Part shown: in pieces, positions 27,560 through 64,000 of the stretch
How positions within the stretch are numbered: position 1 is the stretch's first letter
How the letters are laid out: every line of letters begins with the position of its first letter
Source: Acanthochromis polyacanthus
Lineage: Eukaryota > Chordata > Actinopteri > Pomacentridae
Length of the DNA: 64,000 nt
Assembly: GCF_021347895.1 (NCBI RefSeq)
Contig: NC_067126.1
Coordinates: 34,112,482-34,176,481, forward strand
Direction of reading: 5' to 3'
Program-made: the position numbers and the translations under genes
Notes under the pieces: generated by a model
What the model was told of the DNA's origin: nothing
The model's database searches: none
What the model saw: the letters and a program-made list of their open reading frames with translations, nothing else

Positions 27560-28076
27560 TTTTTTCCATTTCCTAGCGATGAATTTAACTGTACTCAAAA
27601 GAGAGACTGGGAAATTTTCCTGTATCCATCCTATAACTTACACATTTTAAAATAATCTTTTCATTGAACTGCTTGGGAAGCTCTTTTATCTTTACTGTGC
27701 AGTTATAGCCAGGAGCATTGCTGCACCAGTGACTTTGTAATACAGTTACTTGAAACACATTCACTACACTCAAATATCTCCATTTTCACTAATACACAAT
27801 AAGGCTTCCAGCGCCATTGCAGTTTCTGCATCTGTGTTGAATTAGGTGAGTCACTTTAAATGAGGTGACTACTTATGCACACATTTTACATATTCTGTTT
27901 TCATTAATTCACAGTACTTTGCGAGAATTTGTTTCCATTCTGATACAAATGTCTTTTTTTTTTGTAAATTCTTGACAAAACAGTGCAACTAAATCCAGCA
28001 TTATTGGGTCTTTAAAAGCAATAAAAGGATATTTCCAAGGGATGAGAATGCTTTTTATAGGCACTGTATGGCTAAC
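27560..28076 (-). mobile_element. Decayed Tc1-like N-terminal fragment with terminal sequence
   Basis: The minus strand reads KELPKQFNEKIILK and, in a shifted frame, STVKFIARKWKK, recognisable pieces of a Tc1 helix-turn-helix region. The sequence to the right (27840-28076), with GACTACTTATGCACACATTT and the end TTATAGGCACTGTA, looks like the matching element terminus. No catalytic part was found. Confidence 0.5.
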
Positions 28077-28721
28077 AGACTATTACTTCATTTTTAATGA
28101 GTTTATCTGACAGTAATTTGAATGTTTTAAGGGGAAAAAGTTCACCTATGAAGTTTCAAAACCTAATACCCCAAATAATTAATTGATAAATGCTGTCTGT
28201 GTAGCTTGTAGCAATGGAAACTTTGTCTATGTTTAGCCTAATGGGAATCTAACCAACAAGAGAATATATCTTGTCCTCCACCTCCTCTAATCTCTTTCCT
28301 GTATCTCGTTGCCTTCATTTTTTCATCTTGAAAGACCTTCTTTTACTCAAAGCATTCTATTCTTGCTTTAATGAATTAATCATCTGGCCACCAATAGATA
28401 CCAACAATGACAAGTGCTGCAACCATTATGCTGTGTCTGTCTCTGCTCACACAAAATACATGCGTGCCAAGTAAAACAAAGTTCATCCGCTGCTTGAATG
28501 ACACACAGAAGACCCAAAACATGGATCAGAACAGAAGACTTTCATGCCCATTTAGAATGACAGATGAATAGAGCAAGGCCACATTTTCATCTTTCTTATT
28601 TTGGGGCTATAGCCTCTGACGCTCAGGCCTAGCAATGCCAAAAACATTACATTATAGCCAAAAATGTTGTGGAAAGGTTGCAAATACTCTCATTTTGTAA
28701 TAATTTGAGACCATTTAACAT

Positions 28722-30036
28722 GCACTACCAGTCAAAGGTTTGCACACGCCTTCTCATTTTATAGTTTTTCTTTATTTTCTATTTACATTTTAGATTCTCA
28801 CTGAACTATGAATAAACGCATATGGAATTATGTTTTATATTTAACTTTATCAAAATAGCCACCCTTTGCTTTGATTACTGCTTTGCAAACCCTTGGTATT
28901 CTCTCGATGAACTTCCTGAGGTAGTCACCTGAAATGGTTTTCACTTCACAGGTGTTCCTTGTCAAGGTTAATTTGTGGAATTTCTTTCCTTCTTAATGTT
29001 GTGTTGTGCAGAAGTCAGGTCGGTCCACAGTTGACAGCCCTAATTGACAACTGTTAGAATCCATATTATGGCCAGAACCGATCAGCTAAGTAAAGAGAAA
29101 TGACAGTCCATCATTACTTTAAGAACAGAAGATCAGTCAGTCTGAAAAATTGCAAAAACTTTGAATGTATCCTCAAGTGCAGTCGCAAAAACCATCGAGT
29201 GCTTCGATGAAACTGGCTCATTTGAGCACCGCCCCAGGAAAGGAAGACCAAGAGGCACCTCTGCTGCTGAGAGGAAGATCATCAGAGTCTCCATCCTCAG
29301 AAATCACAAGTTAACGGCAGCTCAGATTACAGCCCAGATAAATGCCACACAGAGTTCTAGTAGCAGACACATCTCTACATCAACTGTTCAGAGGAGACTG
29401 AACCAATCAGGCCTTTATGGTCCAATAGCTGCTAAACTATGACTAATGAAAAGCAACAAGCAGAAGAGATTTGTTTGGACCAGGAAAGGCAAGGAATGGA
29501 CCTTAAACCAGTGGAAATTTGTGCTTTGGTCCGATGAGTCCAAATCTGAGATCTTTGGTTCCACCTGCCATGTCTTTGTGCGACACAGAAGAGGTAAATG
29601 GATGGTCTCTACATGCATGGTTCTCACTGTGAAGCATGGAGGAGGAGGTGTGATGGTGTGGGGGTGCTTTGCTGGTGACACTGTTGGGGATTTATTCCAA
29701 TTTGAAAGCAGACTGAGCCAGCATGGCTACCACAGCATCCTGCAGCATCATGCCATCCGATCCGGTTTGTGTTTAGTTGGACCGTCCTTTATTCTCCAAC
29801 AGGACAGTGACCCCCAAACACACCTCCAGGCTGTGGAAGGACTATCTGACCAAGAAGAAAGTGATGGAGTGCTGTGTCAGATGACCTGGCCTCCACCTGA
29901 CCTAAACACAATCCAGATGGTTTGGGATGAGATGGACCACAGAGTGAAACCAAAGGGCTCAGCATCTCTGGGAACTCCTTCTGAAATGTTATTCACTTGT
30001 TCCCTGAATGGTTACATTTTCATCCATGGTGTCTGA
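28722..30036 (+). mobile_element. Decayed Tc1-like element with broken transposase
   Basis: Starts with CACTACCAGTCAAAGGTTTG, the same terminus as the MITE at 10731. Transposase pieces: a damaged helix-turn-helix from about 29069 (MARTDQLSKEK then a stop), NVSSSAVAKTIECFDETGSF and QRRLNQSGLYG (29161-29442), then after a stop LWSDESKSEIFG, VKHGGGGVMVWGCFAG, QQDSDPQTH and PPPDLNTIQMVWDEM (29446-30036). The Asp residues are still visible, but Glu is replaced in the usual NPIE motif (NTIQ), so catalysis is lost apart from the stops. A right terminus was not identified. Confidence 0.8.
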
Positions 30037-30399
30037 ATTCCCAGTAAAACCAGTAAGTATTTTTTGTTATCTGATTCATACAATAAAATTACACTGTAAA
30101 TTGTGGGCTCTGTTGTAGACTGTTGCCATACAGGCTTCTTTTCTGTCACTTTCTTCTGTTTCTCCTTCTCTTTCTCGATTAATGCAGAGCTGATGGAGCA
30201 GAATTTGATTACAAGATCTGTTTAGCTGGTGCAGGCTTACTGAAGGTCTGTGGAGGGCTGGAAAGAAAACAAGCTTCATCAATTTGCCTGACAGATGGAA
30301 GAAACACAATTTAAATGTGTCTCCAATATCCTGATGTTCAAAGAAAGTGCATCACCCCTTTAAACTGTAAATGTCATCCAATTCTCAGTATTACATGGT

Positions 30400-30575
30400 G
30401 TTATTTCTTAAGGATTGCATCAGATAAGATTGACATGAGTAGGTAATGATATAATATTTCGTCAGCTGTTTAAGAGCTGCAGTCGTTCCTTGCTGGTGTC
30501 TGGATGGAGCCTGCTGAACTTTTCACTTTGCTTTCCATTTAGAAAGATAAACCGAAGCAACTCAAGGGCTTCTGA
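30400..30575. repeat. Repeat pair, copy 2
   Basis: Partner of 27075-27240; see there for shared words. Lies just beyond the decayed Tc1 element. Confidence 0.6.
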
Positions 30576-30579
30576 TAAC

Positions 30580-33646
<3,067 letters not shown>

Positions 33647-33956
33647 AAATGCAAAGAAAGATTCACGTTACAGTTCTATTTCTTTCATTTCCACAACAAC
33701 TTGCTTAGCTGGTGTGAGTGTATGTATGTGTGTGTAGCCGTGTGTGTGTGCAGATGACATCAGCTTTTGGAAAACATATCACTCAAGCTGCTCTTGGAAA
33801 CATTTCATTTTTTTCTATTAATATATTTTCTTATTTCGGATGTGGAAATGAATAAGGAAAAAAGCCTGTAACAATGAAGAGGGTGGTCAAGGTTTGGAAT
33901 GTGGATGTCAAATCTTGATTGTAATTCATTTGATCCATTTTCAACAACTCTGTTCT

Positions 33957-34535
33957 GGGTCAAAATATAATTGCGGGACTTTTTGTACCATAGTTGACAG
34001 TTGTTTTGCTGTTTTCAGGCCTAAAATCAACATGGCCGCCTATAACCAAATACCACATGACATTTTTACAGAAAGATTCTTCTAAATATTATATATACAA
34101 TTGAGCAAAATTAAAATTGAAAGCTATTTATAAAGATATTATTGTAAGTATTAAACCTGTTGACATGCCTTAAATCCACACTTGACTCACACATTACTTT
34201 ATATCAAATAACTCAGAAAGCCTTGGAGTCTTTCAGTCTTTTCTTCAGGAGGAAATGACATCAACCTTGAAAAGTGTTTTTGCAATGGGCAACTTAGTTG
34301 AAAGTTATTTCCCAGACAGATACAAGTCACTATTTTACATACAAAATTTGATATATTGCCAAAAAATAAATATTTGTAATGAATATCTGAACTTAATAAA
34401 AAGAACATAATCAAAACTGTTTTTGAATAAACTCATTTTATTATTGTGTAACTAAGTAGAAGGTGGTCATTAGCTGACATTTTAGTGATATCCAGTCATT
34501 AAATGATTGTTTCCATAATAAATAATTATGGAATT
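33957..34535 (-). repeat. Interspersed 0.6-0.7 kb repeat, copy 1
   Basis: Inverse orientation to the copies at 37106 and 44560. It starts GGGTCAAAATATAATTG. Shared blocks include GGTTATAGGCGGCCAT (complement ATGGCCGCCTATAACC), the AAGAATCTTTCTG region, GGAAATGACATCA and GAAGGTGGT. It lacks the far end seen in the other copies. No coding capacity. Confidence 0.75.
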
Positions 34536-34539
34536 TGGA

Positions 34540-36281
<1,742 letters not shown>

Positions 36282-36954
36282 ACACTCATATCCAGACAGA
36301 CAATGCATGCCTACATTGACACATGCACAAAGGCAGAATATGTAGAGAGATTGGTATACAAGGCTAAAAAGTGAATGAATGAATGAATGAATGATAAATG
36401 CATGCAAATTGCAATCACATGTATAAAATCTCTTATGCATACATTCTAAAGTCTGAAGGCAAAACGAGCAATACAAATATTTATAAGCATATTATGGATT
36501 TCTATGCAAAGTGTCTGTCAGTAATAATGTTGCAAAAGCAGTTGACACATTTAAAATGAGGCAGAGCTAATCGGAACATGGTTTCTGTTGTGTTTGTGTG
36601 TGTGTGGGCGCACGTTTTCAGTTGGTTTCGATTCAACTGAGCTTCTATTAATTCCATTTTTAACATCAGCACATATTTAAAAAGCAAAAACAAATGGGAA
36701 AACCCCTAAACAAAAGAACACTAATACTAAAATAATAACCATAAAAACGACAGTTAGAATATATTTTTTAGTCTTAATTTTATATTAGATTTAAATGTTT
36801 AATGAATAATGTTTACATGTGTGAAAACAATTACATTTCTCATATTATATACCAATTATTGATCCAAGGCATCTCTTGCTTACCAAGCAAATTTATATAA
36901 AACTACATTACCAATGCATACTTTCTTTTACAGTAAATTCAAATCTAAAGGAGA

Positions 36955-38016
36955 ATTCGTGTTACACATATGTTTATTTCATTTCTCGGACAACTTATTT
37001 AGATTGTTTTGGAGTTCTTCTGTCCCCTAGTGGCGAAAAATAAACTAACACAGCTTTAACCATCTAAAACAAGCCAATTTAAAAATACTAGATGATTTAA
37101 TAACTGGGTCAATATATATTATATTTGAGGGACTTTTGAAGTCCATGGGATATATCTTTCATACATTTTTATTAAAAGTAAAAAAGAAACTAATTTTTTA
37201 ATATTCATGATGTTCATTACTTTACAAATTACATAATTATTTATTGTGGAAACAATCACTTATTCAAAAAAAATGACTAGATATCACTAAAATGTCAACT
37301 AAATAACCATCCAAAGTTAATAACAACCACCTTCTAAATACCTAAACAATAATAAAATGAGCTTATTCAGAAGTAGTTTTGATTGTGTTCTTTTTATTAA
37401 CTATCATGACAGATATTTCTTTCTTGGCAGTATACTAAATTTTATACAGTCAATAACAAATTGTATCTGTGTCCAAGAAATCACCTTCAACTAAGTTATC
37501 CATTACAAAAACGCCTCTCAAGGAAGTGTGTTCATTCCAGATCACATGACCTGCTCCACATGATGTCATTTCCTCCTGTAGAAAAGGCTGAAAGACTCCA
37601 AGGCTTTCTGAGTTATTTAATATAAAGTAGTCAACATGTTCACTACAACATCTTTAGAAATAACTTTCAATTTCAATTTTGCTCAATTGTATATACAATA
37701 TTTAGAAGAATCTTTGTGTGAAAATGCCATGTGGTGTTTGGTTATAGGCGGCCATCAAAACATCAAAAATATCCACCATGATGTAAAAAGTCCCACAATT
37801 ACATATTGATCCAACTGGTTTTACTTAGAACTTACATTAAATGTAATGATTACTGCTGGCAGGAATTACTATATCTGGAATTACTGCTGTAAACTGAAGA
37901 TGGATCACAGTAGTAACGGATCTACACACAAAAAGCCAGAGAATATCCAACCCAACAGCTAACTTCAGTGCAAAAACGCATTTATTCACACACAATTTAG
38001 CCTGCACACCTTCTTG
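36955..38016. repeat. Tandem duplication upstream of fstl1, unit 1 (interrupted)
   Basis: Minus the inserted repeat at 37106-37812 this unit is about 355 bp and matches unit 2 (38052-38400). Shared blocks: TTTTGGAGTTCTTCTG, CCCCTAGTGGC, AAATAAACTAACACAGC, TTTAACCATCTAAAA, AAGCCAGAGAATATCCAACC and TTCAGTGCAAAAA. Confidence 0.85.
37106..37812 (+). repeat. Interspersed 0.7 kb repeat, copy 2, inserted in the duplication
   Basis: Starts GGGTCAATATATATTATA and ends (in complement) GGATCAATATGTAATTG, so the termini are inverted repeats. Flanks AACT before and AACT after suggest a short target duplication. Compared with unit 2 of the tandem duplication the insertion point is clean. I infer a non-autonomous DNA transposon; superfamily not assigned. 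Confidence 0.75.
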
Positions 38017-38051
38017 CACTTGCACATCACACTGATACACATCAAGTTTGA

Positions 38052-38400
38052 AAAATTAACATTACAAACATGTTTCTTTCATTTCAAGAACATCTTATTT
38101 AGCCTGTTTTGGAGTTCTTCTGCCCCCTAGTGGCTAGAAATAAACTAACACAGCTTTAACCATCTAAAAACAAGCCAATTTAAAAATATCACATGATTTA
38201 AGAACTGATGTCACTTGGAATTTACATTATCTAATGGATCACTACAGGAAGGTTGGAATTATTTCTGTAAAGTCAAACTGGATTAGAATAGTAACGGATC
38301 TGCGCGCGCAAAGCCAGAGAATATCCAACCCAGCAGTACCTTCAGTGCAAAAAAGAAAATGTATTTATTCACACACAATCCAGCCTACACACCTTCTTGG
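38052..38400. repeat. Tandem duplication upstream of fstl1, unit 2
   Basis: Uninterrupted 349-bp partner of unit 1. It ends directly at the GC-rich fstl1 promoter. Confidence 0.85.
38120..38133 (-). promoter_or_regulatory. CTCF consensus motif upstream of fstl1
   Basis: The minus strand reads CCACTAGGGGGCAG, a full match to the vertebrate CTCF core. The equivalent position in unit 1 (37020-37033) reads CCACTAGGGGACAG, one base off. Binding is inferred only. Confidence 0.6.
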
Positions 38401-38617
38401 TTCCTCCCCCTCCTCTACTCTTCTGTAAACGTCCTCGGAGGACTCCAGACGTTTTCATTGGCCGCAGCTCGAGCAGAGGAGGAGGAGAGACTGACGGACT
38501 GGCAGGAATTCCTCAGCGCTCCTCAAATTTCTTCAAATCACGGACCTTCTGCTCGGCCGCGTCCCGACGAACATCCAGACCTCTTCTCCCGAGCAGATTT
38601 CCGCTTTTTCCACAAAG
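38401..38617 (+). promoter_or_regulatory. fstl1: fstl1 promoter and 5' non-coding exon
   Basis: GC-rich and CpG-containing against an AT-rich background, with an inverted CCAAT box (ATTGG, 38457-38461) and no TATA box. A strong donor (CACAAAG|GTAACG) at 38617/38618 marks the likely end of a non-coding first exon. The exact transcription start cannot be read from the sequence. Confidence 0.65.
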
Positions 38618-38754
38618 GTAACGTAGCAGACCGAAGCCAGGCTTTTCCACAAGTTTTCCTCACTCGAGAAATTGGCGTGAAAACCGATGTTCGCTCGCTC
38701 ATTTGCTCTTTCTTTCCCCTCTGATCCGTACTTTCTCTTTTTTTTCATGCCCAG

Positions 38755-61035
<22,281 letters not shown>

Positions 61036-62475
61036 GTCAGGATGCAGTGAAGGAGAGGATGCACGCCATCAACCCCTTCTTCCATTACTTGATTTGCCTT
61101 GCGGCTACGTGTTACTAAACTGACTTTTTCATGTTTCTCTGCTATGTTAATTATTATACTTTTTTTTTTTTTTTACAGTGTTTATGTGTTTGTGTTGATG
61201 TTTGTTAGATTCAGGGGCAATCCAAGAGTATAATCGGATTCCCCTGCGTTCAGTACTGTCATGTTTGATTGTATTACTGCGCCCCTACACTAGCCCTGGG
61301 GCTATTTTTACTACAATCCTTATATTTTTTACAGTTATTATGAAAAAAATACTGTCAAGTTGTCACTGTTTTGGGCTGTGGAAGTCACTGTTTGAGAAGG
61401 TAGTGAGGTTAGGAGACTGTTGAAAAGAGGGAGCTGACAGAGCAGAGGGAAACCTGACTATCTGACATCTGGTGCAGTGTGTTTCTCCACATCTTTGGTC
61501 AGCAGGTTGTTTGAAAAAGCTGGGATAAGAGGGTAAAGCTACTAGTGCTTTTGATTATGTTGCCCTTTAGAACTGCCACAGTAGGCCATTACTTGACCAT
61601 TGCACTTCACTTTCTTTCTCCTTAGCTTTTTGTAGGCTCTAGTTTACCACAAGGCTGAAATTTAGTTGCATCTTACTGCTAAAAGTAATACGTTTGCTGC
61701 AAAAAATAGAAAGTTAGCTTCTATGTACAATATGTTATTGGCTTGAGTTGGAACTCACCTTGTTCCCGTGTTGTATTTAGGCAAGTCTCTTTGGTGCTTT
61801 TTGATTCAACATATCTCTGACAATGACACAGTGGTCCAGCTTCCGGTGTGAAGCAGCACAACTACACGACACTAGCTGAGACTTGATCTGAATATAGCAC
61901 GGAGAAACCTGAAACCAAAGTCTTGATGAAGTATTTGAATGATGTATAAAAATTCTCCAGGTAAAACATTACCGTGGACCCAGCAACAACACTATACCTG
62001 TGCTTTCAAAATCACTCTAACAGAAGGACTAGCCTCACTGTCAGCTAAGGTAGCGTAGATGCATCAATAACTGGGTGCAAGTAAAATGTGTGTGTGTGCG
62101 TGTGTGTGTGTGTGTGTGTGTGCTGTTAAAATATGATGCTGAGTGTAGTTTGGTTTGTTAAATGTGTTCATTTGTTCGAATCTTGTATTGAAATTGGGAT
62201 ATTTGACAGTCAAAAAATCAGTGCCTTAGACCTGCAAACAGTCCAGGTCTCTACCTTTGCCTGCATGTAGGCTACCATGTCACATGGCATCGCAAGAACG
62301 AGTGCGCTTTGCTGACGTTTAGCAGTGAACTAGTGCTTTGTGACTCTATCCCCGATAAATGTCTGTGTGAAAGTTGCATTGCTAAGTCCTGGCTAAATCT
62401 TTATATTCCACTAAGAATGCGGAGACTGTAAGGAGTATGTATGTATGCCAATAAAGCCCATTCACCACAACACAG
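61036..62475 (+). other. fstl1: fstl1 3' UTR
   Basis: About 1.4 kb from the stop to the polyadenylation signal at 62450. It contains a (TG)n run at 62087-62122 with one CG interruption. The end is inferred from the signal, about 20 bases past it. Confidence 0.7.
62450..62455 (+). terminator. fstl1: Polyadenylation signal AATAAA of fstl1
   Basis: Canonical hexamer in GCCAATAAAGCCC, followed within 30 bases by a GT/T-rich stretch (CTTTGTGTGTGCTTTT). Confidence 0.75.
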
Positions 62476-63360
62476 CCTTGTCACTTTGTGTGTGCTTTTA
62501 TCTGCAAAATTTTACTAGGAAAAAATACTGAAAGGAGTGAAGGAGAAGAAAAAGGTTTCTCTTGGAGGAAAATAATTGCTTTAAGTAGAAGCCATTAGAT
62601 GAAGCTATTACATTTTCTAACAAAGACAAAGTGCAAGGAGCTGCCAGTGCAGTTTAGAATTAAAGTTAAAAATGTACCCATTATTTCTCAGGCGGTATTC
62701 AGAGAGAGCATTGAGTACATTCCTGAATTGCATTGCCCACATAGTGACCTTAAGCCATTCAGTTCAGGAAGTTAGTGGCTGCTGGTTGTTGTCAGGTCCG
62801 ACTTTGAAAGACGTTTCATTCAGTTTTGCTGTCTTTGCTTCTGAATATTAAAAAATATATAGATTCTCTTGGCAATATGCATTTTGGGCGTAACATTATA
62901 GTGTCTTTCAGCTGGCACAAGTCAATTTAGTACACACAAACATGTTGAGTTTTGCTCCTAAAATCTTAAGCTACACAATAACAACTTATTACAGCAGAAC
63001 CAGTTCCTCAAAACTGAGCAGGAAAAGTATTCACTTCTGCATTTTGCCTGACTACAACCTTGACAATAATATGTAGAAATCTGACTTCAGTGGGAAAAAC
63101 AACTATCCTCCTCGTATTTGCAATTCTGTGCACATCAAGTCACCAGACTATTGCATAATGTAACAGAAGCAGGGTGTTGCATAATGGCTCAAGAGGGGTT
63201 GCAGCTGAAAGGATGGATCGGCTACAGTTCTCAGGAATACTTAACAACCTAATCATGCAGTTATATAAAGGAAAGTTGTAATGTATAGCTGTAAAATGTA
63301 AATAAACTGCCATAAACCTGCACTCAGTGGTTCCACCTCCCCTCAGTTAATACTTTGGTA
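62476..63360. other. Intergenic spacer fstl1 to lrrc58
   Basis: Under 1 kb; no exon or repeat recognised. Confidence 0.55.
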
Positions 63361-63724
63361 ATGTGACAGATTGAGGGAGCATCCAATCAGAGATTGAGTG
63401 GGCGGGGCTTACCCCAGAATCAGCCAATCTGTAAACATGGCTGCAAAATTCGCCCTCAAAGAACGCCTGCATTGTTGAAGCGTGCAGAGTAGATAAATGT
63501 AGCTACAGAAGCATGTCGACAGAGCAAAATTAGTGACCTAGATTTAGCTAGAGATGCTACTAAATGGTGCTGGAAAGTGTATAGAAACTTCTCCGTTGTT
63601 CATGCTAACAACAGATAGTGAGTCCTGGAGCTAGCTTGCGCTTTACGGGGGACTTTAAACCTACAGCAAAAGTTCTGTACGGACTTCACACAGAGTTAAA
63701 GAAATTCAAGCTAAAATCGCCAAA
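63361..63724 (+). promoter_or_regulatory. lrrc58: lrrc58 promoter and 5' leader
   Basis: TATA-less. CCAAT boxes at 63383-63387 and 63424-63428, a GC box GGGCGGGGC at 63400-63408 and a YY1-like AACATGGC at 63434-63441. This is the usual layout of a housekeeping promoter. The transcription start is not determined. Confidence 0.6.
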
Positions 63725-64000
63725 ATGGAGATTCACGAAGGGGCAGCGGCGGTAGGAGATGGTGTGCTCGACTTTTCACGTTTGAGTTTGACCACTTTGA
63801 GCCTTGACAGCATGAGCGAAGAGAGGAAGAGGGACACCAGGCAGCTGTACCTGAACTACAACCGACTAGTTTCGCTCCCGTTGTCGGTAAGCGTTTTCTG
63901 CAACCTCGAGTTTTTGGACATCAGCAACAACGGACTGACGGCCATCTGCGAGGGCATTACGAGGCTAACCAAGCTGAAAACGCTGGTAGCGAAGAACAAC
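63725..64000 (+). CDS. lrrc58: Leucine-rich repeat protein 58, N-terminal part (cut by window end)
   Basis: 92 codons are open from the ATG at 63725 to the window edge. After a short N terminus (MEIHEGAAAVGDGVLDFSRL) come LRR-type repeats: LYLNYNRLVSLPLSV, LEFLDISNNGLTAI and KLKTLVAKNN, with the L-x-x-L-x-L-x-x-N spacing. The family is an intracellular LRR protein, known as a substrate-recruiting factor of cullin E3 ligases in mammals. The assignment rests on the match in order and spacing to the N terminus of LRRC58 and on its position directly downstream of fstl1 in the same orientation, as in mammals. Other short LRR proteins are possible but less likely. Confidence 0.85.
   Translation, partial: MEIHEGAAAVGDGVLDFSRLSLTTLSLDSMSEERKRDTRQLYLNYNRLVSLPLSVSVFCNLEFLDISNNGLTAICEGITRLTKLKTLVAKNN

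Overview
This is a stretch of vertebrate nuclear DNA, most likely from a ray-finned (percomorph-type) teleost. The evidence is spliced genes with GT-AG introns, abundant Tc1/mariner DNA transposons, long (CA)n/(TG)n runs, a LINE fragment with an (ATCC)n tail, and the fstl1-lrrc58 gene order, which is also that of the human 3q13.33 region. Nothing suggests prokaryotic sequence: there are no operons, rRNA, tRNA or CRISPR arrays.

Layout. 1-6.2 kb: a truncated nectin/PVR/CD226-like IgV exon, a decayed transposase, two copies of a duplicated segment and a Tc1 element of the IR/DR type on the minus strand. 10.2-17.6 kb: two tandem minus-strand genes, each encoding signal peptide, one V-type Ig domain, a transmembrane segment and a short tail. 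Their first two exons are almost identical but their membrane and tail exons are not. 20.4-22.1 kb: a second copy of the same Tc1 element, in opposite orientation, with an intact transposase. 23.2-30.0 kb: a nest of decayed Tc1/mariner elements, including a transposase split by a GT-AG bounded 2.8 kb segment that itself contains another Tc1 element. 30-38.4 kb: intergenic DNA with microsatellites, an interspersed 0.6-0.7 kb repeat (three copies in the window) and a tandem duplication that abuts the fstl1 promoter. 38.4-62.5 kb: the complete fstl1 gene, with a 15 kb first coding intron full of repeats. 63.4-64 kb: CpG-containing promoter and first coding segment of lrrc58, cut by the window end.

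How the genes relate. Fstl1 is a secreted BAF/SPARC-family glycoprotein and lrrc58 an intracellular leucine-rich-repeat protein; they are neighbours by conserved synteny, not by shared function. The two Ig genes look like a young lineage-specific immune-type receptor or ligand pair, and they lie between the two inverted Tc1 copies. All exon joins were worked out by hand from splice signals and reading phase; no transcript evidence was available.
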